Shown here piece by piece: positions 8,029-15,290 of a DNA stretch of 17,363 nucleotides; position 1 is the stretch's first letter; every line of letters begins with the position of its first letter. A model generated the notes under the pieces. The model had not been told where the DNA came from. It was given only the letters and a program-made list of their open reading frames with translations, and did not search any database. The DNA lies in the NCBI GenBank assembly GCA_029210225.1, contig JARGOJ010000061.1, forward strand, positions 1 to 17,363, written 5' to 3'. A program made the translations under genes and the position numbers. The DNA is from Planctomycetota bacterium. Lineage in GTDB: Bacteria; Planctomycetota; J058; JARGOJ01.

Positions 8029-8436
8029 TCATGCCCAGGATGCGAGGCGCTCTCCGTCAACCAAATTCTCTCGCTGATAGTGATAGACCATATCGGAATC
8101 AAGCGTCAAAGTCTGCGCCACAATATAGAAGTTTTGGGGCTCAAGAGCCGCGGGAGTCTCCGCCTCAACATGAATGATGAGGTCTTGATTCTCCAGCTCG
8201 ACAATACGACGAATGCGTTCGTAATCATCCTCTTCACCATAACGGAAAATAGGGTCGCTGAACTCCATAGGAATTGACATATACCGAGTGTTTTCAAATC
8301 GCAATTCAATTTGATGGTAATAGGCATGATCTCGACTTCCAGTGAGGATGAGTCGATTCTGCTCCACGGAGTAGAGTTGAAACTCTCGAATGTCCTTATC
8401 CCGAGCCAATACTTGAAATTGTTCAAGGGGATCCAT
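8029..8436 (-). CDS. Hypothetical acidic protein, 135 residues
   Basis: I chose the ATG at 8436 because GGAG stands 6-7 nt upstream; a TTG at 8475 would add 13 residues without such a site. The protein is acidic and lacks a signal peptide, membrane segment and cysteines, so it is probably cytoplasmic. The pattern alternates short strands (FQLYSVEQNRLILTGS, HQIELRFENTRYMSIPMEF) with a helix around DDYERIRRIVELE. That looks like a small alpha/beta domain, but I cannot name it. It follows the 270-aa gene on the same strand after 84 nt. Confidence 0.6.
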   Translation of the reverse strand: MDPLEQFQVLARDKDIREFQLYSVEQNRLILTGSRDHAYYHQIELRFENTRYMSIPMEFSDPIFRYGEEDDYERIRRIVELENQDLIIHVEAETPAALEPQNFYIVAQTLTLDSDMVYHYQRENLVDGERLASWA

Positions 8437-8520
8437 GGGCGTCTCCGTTGACAGCTTGCGTTGCCCCGAAATCAATGGGCAACGCTATAATTAGAATCCC
8501 CGAAGTGACATTCAAGACAC

Positions 8521-9333
8521 CTAGAGCGAACTCTCGTTCGAGTGAGATGAGAATAGTGCTTTCTCGTTTGGAGTCTCAAGCTCAAGCCACTTTAAGGGGA
8601 TTCTCAAACCTGCTCTCTCTGCTAGATTGAGCATAGCATAGCCCGCGGAATCAGCTATGCGATCCCCGTAACAACAGGAGAAAATTGTTGGAAAATGCTC
8701 GCTGGCCAAAAATCTCTGAATGACCGAAAGTATATCCTCAAGCTCAGCCTGACCCACTTTGATCGGCGATTTTCCGGCGAAGTTCGCGGTCATAGCTTCC
8801 TGAATCAACACATCTCTCAAAGTTCTTGGCAGCCCCTTCCCGCGAATCCATCCGGCTCGAAAAATTGTCCCTCGGACCGCTTCTTCAACATGTCGCTGTT
8901 CATAGCTGTCGCCCGCCCAAAGATAAATGGGTACCCAAGCTCCGTTGAACTGACTTAGTTTCGCCGAGGGGTGAAAGCCAGCGATCTGAGATTCGAAAAT
9001 CTCCCGGTGGGTCCACTGTCCTCCTTCATCGTCGACGAGCACCAGAGATATCCGGCTCGGACCGCGACACCACTCTCTGCTTTTAGAGTCTTCCTGGAGC
9101 TTTATCAGGGCGCGCTCGGCGACAGCGTCAGCTTCAAGCGCCAAGAGTCGGTCTAAGGCCTCTTTTACAGAGTCTCCTCCCATCGGATTAAAGGCCGGTA
9201 GGGGGAGTTTCACGTCGGTGCGATTGTCGTTCAACATGACTTCTAGATAGCGTTCAAAGCGCTTCCTGCCACGGGGAATATCATAAAGGGCTCTTTGGGC
9301 TTTTAACGCGGGGACGAACTCCATTGCGACCAT
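8521..9333 (-). CDS. Hypothetical protein coupled to the sulfatase-fold gene, 270 residues
   Basis: I do not recognise this family. AGGAG lies 6 nt before the ATG at 9333, and the upstream sulfatase-fold gene ends at 9343, so only 9 nt separate them and translational coupling is likely. No signal peptide is seen, so the product should be cytoplasmic, unlike its lipoprotein partner. Features include a basic N-terminus with Arg/Lys-rich helix (about 11-30), a Pro-rich PLPAFNPMGGDS segment (45-55), a strand-like SRISLVLVDDEGGQW (93-107), an aromatic core GAWVPIYLWAGDSYE (131-145), and a C-terminal IFSCCYGDRIADSAGYA stretch (217-233) with two adjacent Cys and Asp/Arg that could be functional. The aromatic-rich strands are compatible with an alpha/beta fold; enzyme activity is not established. 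Confidence 0.7.
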   Translation of the reverse strand: MVAMEFVPALKAQRALYDIPRGRKRFERYLEVMLNDNRTDVKLPLPAFNPMGGDSVKEALDRLLALEADAVAERALIKLQEDSKSREWCRGPSRISLVLVDDEGGQWTHREIFESQIAGFHPSAKLSQFNGAWVPIYLWAGDSYEQRHVEEAVRGTIFRAGWIRGKGLPRTLRDVLIQEAMTANFAGKSPIKVGQAELEDILSVIQRFLASEHFPTIFSCCYGDRIADSAGYAMLNLAERAGLRIPLKWLELETPNEKALFSSHSNESSL

Positions 9334-9342
9334 CAACAGCTC

Positions 9343-10785
9343 CTATTTCTTGCGGCCTTGAACAGGATAAACGGGATTCAGTCCTTGCTGCCATTTTTTC
9401 GCAGACAGCTTCGCCCCCATAGCATTAAATTTTTGATAGATCCTGGCTTTGAGTTGCCGTGCTCGCTCGGGATACCGAGCTTGCAAGTTCCTTGTTTCAG
9501 AGGGATCTGTGTTTAGATTAAAGAGCTCAACGCTCTTGCTCTCCAAGGTAAATATGAGCTTCCAACGCTCTTCATCAATGATCGATCGCTTAAAAGTGTA
9601 GTCTCGATAGTTCGTCTCTGAGAAGACAGCTCTGTGCCTCTGTTTCGCAAAAAAATTAGGCGTCAATGATTGCCCCTGGCACTGCTGATTCACCGTCGCT
9701 TCCGGGGAGACTCCCATGAGGTCTAAGAGTGTCGGCATGACATCGACACTGCTCACTTGGTTGCTGAGGCGCTCGCCGATTTTTTGGCCCGGCAATTGAA
9801 TGATGAGCGGGACATGGATTAACTCGTTATAGAGTGTGAAACCATGATCGAAGCGCTTGTGCTCGTAAAGTTCAGTCCCATGATCGCTGGTCAAAACAAG
9901 AATCGTCTTTTCCCTGAGACCCAGCTTGTCTAATTCAATTAAGAACTCTCCGAACTTTGAATCGGCACGCTGCACTTTTTCATCGTAGACAGCCCGCCAA
10001 AATTGAACATCTTCGGGTCTCAGAGAGATTTGTCCCTTGTCCAGACCTTCTTCCCGAAGCAGTTCTTGTTCCTGTTCAGAGCCGCTAAAACGGCGGTCAT
10101 AATCCTTACTGACAAATCGATAGTCGTAGCCATTTTTTGGGGTGCTTTGCCCATGAATGTCATAGCCGTGGAGAAAGAGGAAGAACTTTTGCTTCTTGTT
10201 CTTCCGTAACCATTGAATCGCTCTGGGAACGCTCTTCGTCATGCGTCCGAATACTTGTGAGTCGTGAACGTAAACATCAAAACCCTGATCGTAGCCGAAT
10301 TTCTTACTGACACCTGCATTCCCGGTAAATCCCGCTGTGGCGTATCCCAAATTCTTCAGAACTTCAGCGAGAGTTTTGAGTCGCGGCGCCTGATTCTTTA
10401 TCTGCGCGAAGACCTGTCTCTCGTCGTTGTAAACAGCGTATTTATTGGTCATTTGATGAACGCTCGGATAGACCCCGGTGAACCATGTCATAGATGCGGG
10501 AACGGTCCATGACGCCACGGAGTAACAGCGTTCAAAGGTGTAGGCTTCCCGAGCAATTCGATCGATATTATTCGTCGTCGGGCGGGAATGGCCGAGCGCC
10601 CTCACACGAGAGGCTTGAAGCGCATCAAAGCTTACCAAGACCAAATTGTAATCTTTAAAATCCGTCTTCACAGTCCTGGGCATCGGAGCGCTGACCAATG
10701 GATCTGCCTTCTTTTGCTCACAGGCAACCGCTAGAAAGCAAAGCACAGCCAAGAACATCGTCTCTCTGAATTGTCTGGTCATCAT
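9343..10785 (-). CDS. Sulfatase-fold (alkaline phosphatase superfamily) lipoprotein with a Thr in place of the formylglycine residue
   Basis: This 480-residue protein has a signal peptide ending LAVAC (C22), a slightly off-consensus lipobox, so it is probably a lipoprotein outside the cytoplasm. The sulfatase fold is clear: LVLVSFDALQASR with metal ligand D54, RPTTNNIDRIA, WTVPASMTWFTGVYPS (93-108), TSDHGTELYEH (D301, H302), FDHG (H314), VPLIIQLPG and VDVMPTLLDLMG. Type I sulfatases need Cys or Ser in C/S-x-P-x-R; here the motif is T94-V-P-A-S98, so both the formylglycine precursor and the Arg are absent. Thr nucleophiles are known in related phosphotransferases such as LtaS, so a phosphoesterase or transferase role is possible. 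ATG codons at 10785 and 10782 are both usable. The SUMF1 gene ends 5 nt upstream. Confidence 0.87.
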   Translation of the reverse strand: MMTRQFRETMFLAVLCFLAVACEQKKADPLVSAPMPRTVKTDFKDYNLVLVSFDALQASRVRALGHSRPTTNNIDRIAREAYTFERCYSVASWTVPASMTWFTGVYPSVHQMTNKYAVYNDERQVFAQIKNQAPRLKTLAEVLKNLGYATAGFTGNAGVSKKFGYDQGFDVYVHDSQVFGRMTKSVPRAIQWLRKNKKQKFFLFLHGYDIHGQSTPKNGYDYRFVSKDYDRRFSGSEQEQELLREEGLDKGQISLRPEDVQFWRAVYDEKVQRADSKFGEFLIELDKLGLREKTILVLTSDHGTELYEHKRFDHGFTLYNELIHVPLIIQLPGQKIGERLSNQVSSVDVMPTLLDLMGVSPEATVNQQCQGQSLTPNFFAKQRHRAVFSETNYRDYTFKRSIIDEERWKLIFTLESKSVELFNLNTDPSETRNLQARYPERARQLKARIYQKFNAMGAKLSAKKWQQGLNPVYPVQGRKK

Positions 10786-10790
10786 GAATC

Positions 10791-11945
10791 TCAGGGTGTC
10801 CTTGCCACTCGAAACCCGCTGTAATTTTTCACAGCGAAGGGACCGTAGGCAGCTCGGCTAGCGCTTCGGCAACTCTTACCATTGAGTATCCAGGAGCCAC
10901 CCCGAGTGACTCGGCGACGACCGGTCTTGGGACCCGAAGCAGCCCTTCGATAGGTCTTTGGATATTGTTCTTTGTACCAATCCCAACACCACTCAGAGAC
11001 ATTTCCGTGCATGTCATAGAGTCCAGAAGCATTGGGATTGTAGCGTCCGACTCGACAACTTCGCTTCAGCTCAATCACCTTTGTCTTTCCACCGTAGGCG
11101 CCAGCGGAACGGCGACTTCTAAAATTCGCGTCGCCCCCCCGACTCCTATCCCCGAAATGATAGGCCGTTTTCCTCGCTGCCCCTGTCGCCGACCACCGAC
11201 AGGCATACTCCCACTCCGATTCCGTCGGCAAGCGATAGCCGTTTCCACCGATAATTTTTACCTTCGCAGAAATGATCGCGCCTTTGCTCCGCTTGATATC
11301 TTTCAATTCATAGTATTTCTTTAGCGAGTCCTTGCGGCTCAACTTATTGCAAAATTCAATCGCGTCGAACCAGGAGACCGAGTCGACCGGGAATTGACTT
11401 GTCGTTAATTTCTTCACCCGGGCTTTTCCTGGTCCTCCTTTCTGAAAGTAACTTGGGTTTCGTCCCATAACCGTTTCGAACTGCGCCTGAGTCACTTCAT
11501 AGGTCCCCATTAAGAAGGGCTTTTCGATGTAGACCATGTGTTGTTGCTCGTCTCCCCGACGTCCTAACTCCTGGGCAGGAGAGCCGATGGTCACGGCGCC
11601 AAAGTCGATAAAGGAGAGCTTGAGGGGCAGTGTTTTACTGCTGCGAATGTTCTTGATGATTCGACGAATGAGAAATTGACTTCTCAGTCGAATTTCAGGG
11701 TCGGCGCTCTTACGCTCAAGAATGCGTAATTTTGCCAAGACGGCTTCTCCACGCTTAATGAGCGCGAGGCTCGCTGTTTCACGTCTTGAATAGTCAAGAT
11801 GACCAAGATCTTCGAAATCAGGCCCGAGGCTCCGTTTTTCCTGCCCCTGACCCACTCGGGCACAGAAGAATAAGATAAGAGCGCCAAGGATCACTGCCCG
11901 AAGAGTGACTTTTTTCTTACGGTTTAGAGCCAAATGGACGCCCAT
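10791..11945 (-). CDS. SUMF1/formylglycine-generating-enzyme-like domain protein with HEAT-like N-terminus
   Basis: From the ATG at 11945 the product has 384 residues; a GTG at 11960 would add five. A signal or anchor segment (about 15-35, ending GQGQ) is followed by a short HEAT-like region (about 40-97) with 'RRETASLALIKRGEAVLAKL', a pattern common in planctomycete exported proteins. The SUMF1/C-type lectin-like domain (about 110-384) shows MGTYEVTQAQFETVMG, FPVDSVSWFDAIEFCNKLS, YRLPTESEWEYACR, GLYDMHGNVSEWCWDWY and RVTRGGSW. Where true formylglycine-generating enzymes have GGS-x2-Cys-x4-Cys, this has GGSWILNGKSC: the first Cys is Leu and only C359 remains, so copper-dependent formylglycine synthesis is unlikely. 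It may instead be a binding or scaffold protein for the coupled sulfatase-fold product. It is first in the unit. Confidence 0.87.
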   Translation of the reverse strand: MGVHLALNRKKKVTLRAVILGALILFFCARVGQGQEKRSLGPDFEDLGHLDYSRRETASLALIKRGEAVLAKLRILERKSADPEIRLRSQFLIRRIIKNIRSSKTLPLKLSFIDFGAVTIGSPAQELGRRGDEQQHMVYIEKPFLMGTYEVTQAQFETVMGRNPSYFQKGGPGKARVKKLTTSQFPVDSVSWFDAIEFCNKLSRKDSLKKYYELKDIKRSKGAIISAKVKIIGGNGYRLPTESEWEYACRWSATGAARKTAYHFGDRSRGGDANFRSRRSAGAYGGKTKVIELKRSCRVGRYNPNASGLYDMHGNVSEWCWDWYKEQYPKTYRRAASGPKTGRRRVTRGGSWILNGKSCRSASRAAYGPFAVKNYSGFRVARTP

Positions 11946-12021
11946 GGGATTAATTCTCACTCCAAAGATTCACATTTTGGGTCTCACCCGCCAAAAACGG
12001 GGCATTTGACAGCATTTTACT

Positions 12022-12054
12022 AAGAAAACACTCCCTCAGAGAGAGTTATCTCCC
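12022..12054 (-). terminator. Possible weak terminator with an overlapping alternative hairpin
   Basis: On the minus strand ACTCTC-TCTGA-GGGAGT (12046 to 12030) forms a 6-bp stem with one wobble, followed by GTTTTCTT, and could end pirin transcription about 85 nt past its stop. The left arm can instead pair with GGGAG (12054-12050) to make GGGAG-ATAA-CTCTC. The alternatives are mutually exclusive, and the element also lies ahead of the SUMF1 gene, so it could act in that gene's leader. Confidence 0.35.
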
Positions 12055-12130
12055 GCTTTTTTTGGCTCGGAGAGAGAAATGGATGCAAATCTCAGATGTG
12101 TCCGCCCATCGTTTCCTATCGATCTTGGTT

Positions 12131-12832
12131 TTAGGCGAGATCAAAGATGAGCAGTTCGGCGTCGGCGCTTAGGCTCGTCAGCTCTACCTCTCTGACCTGG
12201 CCCAAACCGAGGCCATCCCCGCGAGTGACTTCAACGTCGTTTATCCGCCATGATCCACTCACCACCTGAATCCAAAGATGCCTCTCAGGCTCCAATTCGT
12301 ATGTCTTGTCTCGACCTTTCTCGCTCGCTAAGGCGTAAATATGAACGTCTTGATTAATCCTTAACGCAGTCTCTGACTCCTCCGGTGAGGCAATCCTTCG
12401 AAGTTCACCTAGACGAGCTTCTTTAGGTAGAGACATTTGTTGATAGGAGGGTCTAAGTCCTTTTTCGGAGGGCTGAATCCAAATCTGAAGAATGTGAGTT
12501 GGAGTCGAGGTTGAAGGATTGAACTCACTGTGGCGGATGCCCGTGCCAGCAGTCATGATTTGAAAGTCTCCGGCTTCTAGGACTACGTGTTGGCCCAGGC
12601 TATCAATGTGTTTAATGGCACCAGAGACGACATAGGTCATGATCTCCATATCATTGTGAGGATGTGTTCCAAAGCCTGAATCAGGCGCAATGAAGTCTTC
12701 ATTGATCACTCTTAAGGCGCGGAATCCCATGTGATCCCGATCAAAATATTGGCCGAATGAAAAACTGTGTTTTGTGTCGAGCCAACCATGATTGCCGTGA
12801 CCCCGCTCGTCGGATTTTCTAAGTGTCAGCAT
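12131..12832 (-). CDS. Pirin family protein, YhhW/quercetinase-like
   Basis: This 233-residue bicupin matches the YhhW branch of the pirin family in length and motifs: HGWLDTKHSFSFGQYFD (15-31), GFGTHPHNDMEIMTYVVSG (53-71) and TAGTGIRHSEFNPS (94-107). The predicted metal ligands H57, H59, H101 and E103 are all present at the family's usual positions. YhhW homologues show quercetin 2,3-dioxygenase activity in vitro, though the physiological substrate is generally unknown. The C-terminal cupin is diverged, without obvious metal ligands. No signal peptide is present, so it is cytoplasmic. AAAGGA stands 7 nt before the ATG. The gene is divergent from the XylR-type activator across a 243-bp spacer, which invites, but does not prove, control by that regulator. 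Confidence 0.93.
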   Translation of the reverse strand: MLTLRKSDERGHGNHGWLDTKHSFSFGQYFDRDHMGFRALRVINEDFIAPDSGFGTHPHNDMEIMTYVVSGAIKHIDSLGQHVVLEAGDFQIMTAGTGIRHSEFNPSTSTPTHILQIWIQPSEKGLRPSYQQMSLPKEARLGELRRIASPEESETALRINQDVHIYALASEKGRDKTYELEPERHLWIQVVSGSWRINDVEVTRGDGLGLGQVREVELTSLSADAELLIFDLA

Positions 12833-13013
12833 TGTTTTGTCCTTTTAATGATGTCGTTTTCTACAGAGTGATGAGTCGTACACGGAGTCTCGATCTTCAC
12901 GCCTCCAAAAGGCATTGAGATCAACTCGCTTCAACTGCAGCTTGACCTCTCCCAACCGATCCCACGCCTTTCTCATAAACAAGAATCATGCCAATCCAAA
13001 ACTTGCTATCTCA

Positions 13014-13043
13014 TTGACTCCCAGATCTCAACTCGATCATAAT
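13014..13043 (+). promoter_or_regulatory. Predicted sigma-70 promoter of the XylR-type regulator
   Basis: TTGACT (13014-13019, five of six consensus bases) and CATAAT (13038-13043, five of six) are separated by 18 bp. Transcription would begin near 13050. The -10 lies inside the 17-bp palindrome at 13033-13049, so a protein bound there would exclude RNA polymerase. Confidence 0.6.
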
Positions 13044-13079
13044 GATCGACCGAGAGCCCACTTTGATCGATCATTATGA
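13033..13079. promoter_or_regulatory. Palindromic operator pair in front of the XylR-type regulator
   Basis: TCGATCATAATGATCGA (13033-13049) is a perfect inverted repeat of 8-bp arms around one base. A second site at 13064-13079 contains the palindrome TGATCGATCA, and its TCGATCATTATG (13067-13078) is an exact inverted copy of 13038-13049, with 17 bp between the copies. The GATCA half-sites resemble the TTGATCAA arms that I recall for XylR/DmpR activator sites; the first site matches 12 of 16 positions if one central base is allowed. Its overlap with the promoter suggests autorepression by the regulator encoded immediately downstream. Confidence 0.6.
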
Positions 13080-14713
13080 GAAATGCATGCGCCATGAATC
13101 AGCTCACCCTCAAAACCTTACTCGACGCAAAGCTCTCCGAGGGCACTCTGCACTTCGCCGGACAGCGATCACTGATCCTCGATGCGATGGCCCTTGGACT
13201 GCTCAGAAAGGAGTTGATCGAGACCCTTGGTTCATCAGCCGCGAAAGGTCTGCTGACTCGCTTCGGATATAGTCACGGGTGGAGAACTGGGGAGTCCCTG
13301 CGAGAGCATTTTGACTGGAAGGATCCAGAGGAAGGGCGTCGTGCAGGGGGCCGCCTCCATGCGCTCCAGGGCATTGTCGCGATAGACCCCCTCCCTGATA
13401 AGCCGGGCCCCTATGCTTCGGCGATTTGGCGAAACTCCTACGAAGCCGAGCAGCACACCCTACACCTAGGTCTATCCTCCGAGTGTGTCTGTTGGTCCCT
13501 GACCGGATTCGCCAGTGGCTACTTAAGCTATTGCCATGGTCGAGCTGTTCTCTGCGTTGAGCAAAGCTGTGTCGGTCGTGGCGACGCCATTTGTAAAATT
13601 GAAGGCAAGCCGGAGGAGGAGTGGAGGAAGGACGTGAGAGAGGCGCAACGGCCGCTCTATGAGACGGAGTGTCTTCAAGCGACCCTTCAAGAACTGACTC
13701 ATGCGCTTAAGAAAACGGATCGCAAGCTCAGCGCCCGGCGGAAGAAATTGGCGCGCTATGGACAAGGAAGCAATGATCGTGATGGATTGGTGGCGCGGAA
13801 TTCTCAAATGATTCGCGTCATCGAGTTGGCGCGGCGTGCTGCGAGAGTCGATAGCTCTGTCTTTATCACTGGGGAGAGCGGGGTCGGCAAAGAGCGAATC
13901 GCCCGTTTGATTCATGACGAATCTCCTCGTGCCGGGCGCGCTTTTGTCGCCGTCAATTGCGGGGCGATTAGCGAGAGTCTCATTGAGAGTGAGTTGTTTG
14001 GACACAAGCAGGGTGCTTTCAGTGGTGCCACTCAGGATCGCATTGGACTATTCGAAGCGGCGCAAGGCGGCACTCTATTCCTCGATGAGATAGGCGAGCT
14101 CTCCCAAGCAACCCAAGTCAAATTGTTGAGGGTTCTTCAAGAGAGGGAGATCAGAAGAGTCGGAGAGAATCGGCAGCGGTCCATTGACGTCCGCCTCATT
14201 ACGGCGACAAATAGAGAGCTCCCGGTCGAGATTGAACGTGGAACATTTCGCCGCGATTTATTCTATCGAATCAAAGTTGTAGAGATTCATGTCCCACCTT
14301 TGAGAGACCGGCCAGAGGATATCTTGGCTCTCGCTCGGACCCTGCTCTTGAATCTCGCAGAGCGCATTCAACGCCCCATGCCCGAGCTGAGCCCTGAAGC
14401 CGCGGATTGCCTCACTCTGTACAGCTGGCCTGGCAATGTGCGGGAGCTTGAAAACGCGATGGAGCGGGCCTTGGTCGTGGGAGACGGTCAACGGATGGAA
14501 CTCGAAGATCTCCCGGCAGAAATGCGGCGTGGTGAAACACCGAAGGATCCAACGCAGACAGATCCACGAACCCTTGAAGAGATAGAGAAGGCTGCCGTCC
14601 TCGCGGCCTTCGAGGCAAATGATCGCCATCGCGGTCGGACAGCTTCACAGCTTGGAATCGGGTCAGCGACCCTCTACCGGAAACTTAAAAAATACAAGCT
14701 GCCAACTCTCTAA
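13076..14713 (+). CDS. XylR/DmpR-type sigma-54-dependent transcriptional activator
   Basis: This 545-residue enhancer-binding protein has the full XylR layout. Residues about 15-120 are the XylR-N sensor; about 125-178 are a V4R domain with its cysteines (C137, C139, C153, C165, C173) and GYLSY/VGRGDAIC pattern; 200-228 form a basic linker; about 239-475 are the AAA+ domain, with Walker A GESGVGKE (266-273), the sigma-54-contact loop GAFSGA (313-318, Ser replacing the usual Thr), Walker B LFLDE (334-338) and RRDLFYRIKV (392-401). The C-terminal helix-turn-helix lies at about 505-541. Relatives bind aromatic compounds, but the ligand here is unknown. The ATG at 13076 overlaps the second operator copy; an ATG at 13094 is an equally plausible start. 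Neither has a strong ribosome site. No convincing sigma-54 target promoter is seen nearby. Confidence 0.92.
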   Translation: MRNACAMNQLTLKTLLDAKLSEGTLHFAGQRSLILDAMALGLLRKELIETLGSSAAKGLLTRFGYSHGWRTGESLREHFDWKDPEEGRRAGGRLHALQGIVAIDPLPDKPGPYASAIWRNSYEAEQHTLHLGLSSECVCWSLTGFASGYLSYCHGRAVLCVEQSCVGRGDAICKIEGKPEEEWRKDVREAQRPLYETECLQATLQELTHALKKTDRKLSARRKKLARYGQGSNDRDGLVARNSQMIRVIELARRAARVDSSVFITGESGVGKERIARLIHDESPRAGRAFVAVNCGAISESLIESELFGHKQGAFSGATQDRIGLFEAAQGGTLFLDEIGELSQATQVKLLRVLQEREIRRVGENRQRSIDVRLITATNRELPVEIERGTFRRDLFYRIKVVEIHVPPLRDRPEDILALARTLLLNLAERIQRPMPELSPEAADCLTLYSWPGNVRELENAMERALVVGDGQRMELEDLPAEMRRGETPKDPTQTDPRTLEEIEKAAVLAAFEANDRHRGRTASQLGIGSATLYRKLKKYKLPTL

Positions 14714-14740
14714 GCCAAGAGCCGGGCGTGTATATTTTGT

Positions 14741-15157
14741 TCACGTTTTAGAATTTGTCTTCGGAACTTCGCAGTGATCAGTGCAGCGCCCAGTCCACTT
14801 GAGGCGATTCTTTGCAAAGTGGCGGTAGCCCCAGTCCAGGCTGTGACTGATTCCAGGGATCCGCGTGAGCCAAACGAGCGGGGAGAAACCGACGGCCGCG
14901 TAAATCCTTCGAAAGACCTCAACCCCCTTAATACGCTTTCCTCCCCGAAGACTCCCGTGAATTTCGGCCATAAGAGAAGGCTGGGTCATTCCCCAATCCT
15001 CGGCGTGAAAATCGGGCTTGGAGATATCGACCATCCACACCCGATTCCCCCGATCCAGCCAACGAATCATCGCTATCTCTTTCGCGCAAAGCGGACAATC
15101 ACCATCAAAAAACACCTGAACAGTCCAAGTTGCTGGACCATTTTCTAACTTTGTCAT
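14741..15157 (-). CDS. DCC-family thiol-disulfide oxidoreductase-like protein (DUF393)
   Basis: This 138-residue protein has the DUF393 signature VFFDGDCPLCAKEIAMIRWLD (15-35), with a thioredoxin-like C21-x2-C24 right after the first strand. It keeps the later family block in which GVEVFRRIYAAVG precedes a Trp/Pro-rich segment (79-102). The C-terminus adds C125-x3-C129, which could form a second redox or metal site. There is no signal peptide. AGGAG lies 6 nt before the ATG. The substrate is unknown: family members are assigned thiol-disulfide exchange by motif rather than by much biochemistry. It converges on the sigma-54 activator with 27 nt between them and has its own promoter with an inverted repeat. 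Confidence 0.88.
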   Translation of the reverse strand: MTKLENGPATWTVQVFFDGDCPLCAKEIAMIRWLDRGNRVWMVDISKPDFHAEDWGMTQPSLMAEIHGSLRGGKRIKGVEVFRRIYAAVGFSPLVWLTRIPGISHSLDWGYRHFAKNRLKWTGRCTDHCEVPKTNSKT

Positions 15158-15179
15158 TTCAGACTCCTGTCAAATTATC

Positions 15180-15216
15180 TATACAAAAAGTATACACTCA
15201 TTCAGAAGTCCGTCAA
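15180..15216 (-). promoter_or_regulatory. Predicted promoter with overlapping inverted-repeat operator for the DCC-family gene
   Basis: On the minus strand TTGACG (15216-15211) and TATACT (15194-15189), each matching five of six consensus bases, are 16 bp apart. The -10 forms one arm of the inverted repeat TATAC-N5-GTATA (15180-15194; on the plus strand the spacer is AAAAA). A repressor bound here would block the start of transcription. The ribosome site AGGAG follows at 15168-15164. Confidence 0.55.
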
Positions 15217-15290
15217 GGGGTCGCCCATTTATCGTTGCAATCTTAGCGCCTGAACTTGGGATCATTCCCTAAAACACTTGGCTGCCAATC

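Noticed and set aside
10791..11945. Reading the SUMF1 gene as an active formylglycine-generating enzyme
   Set aside because: The catalytic cysteine pair is incomplete: GGSWILNGKSC has Leu at the first Cys position.
12943..12960. GG-N10-GC arrangement on the minus strand, a possible sigma-54 promoter for the pirin gene
   Set aside because: Only the invariant GG and GC are present; the flanking bases (TGGGAG, AAGC) match the consensus poorly, so chance is likely.
13523..14005. 160-residue open frame on the minus strand within the sigma-54 activator gene
   Set aside because: It is a shadow of the highly conserved V4R/AAA+ coding sequence and has no domain signature.
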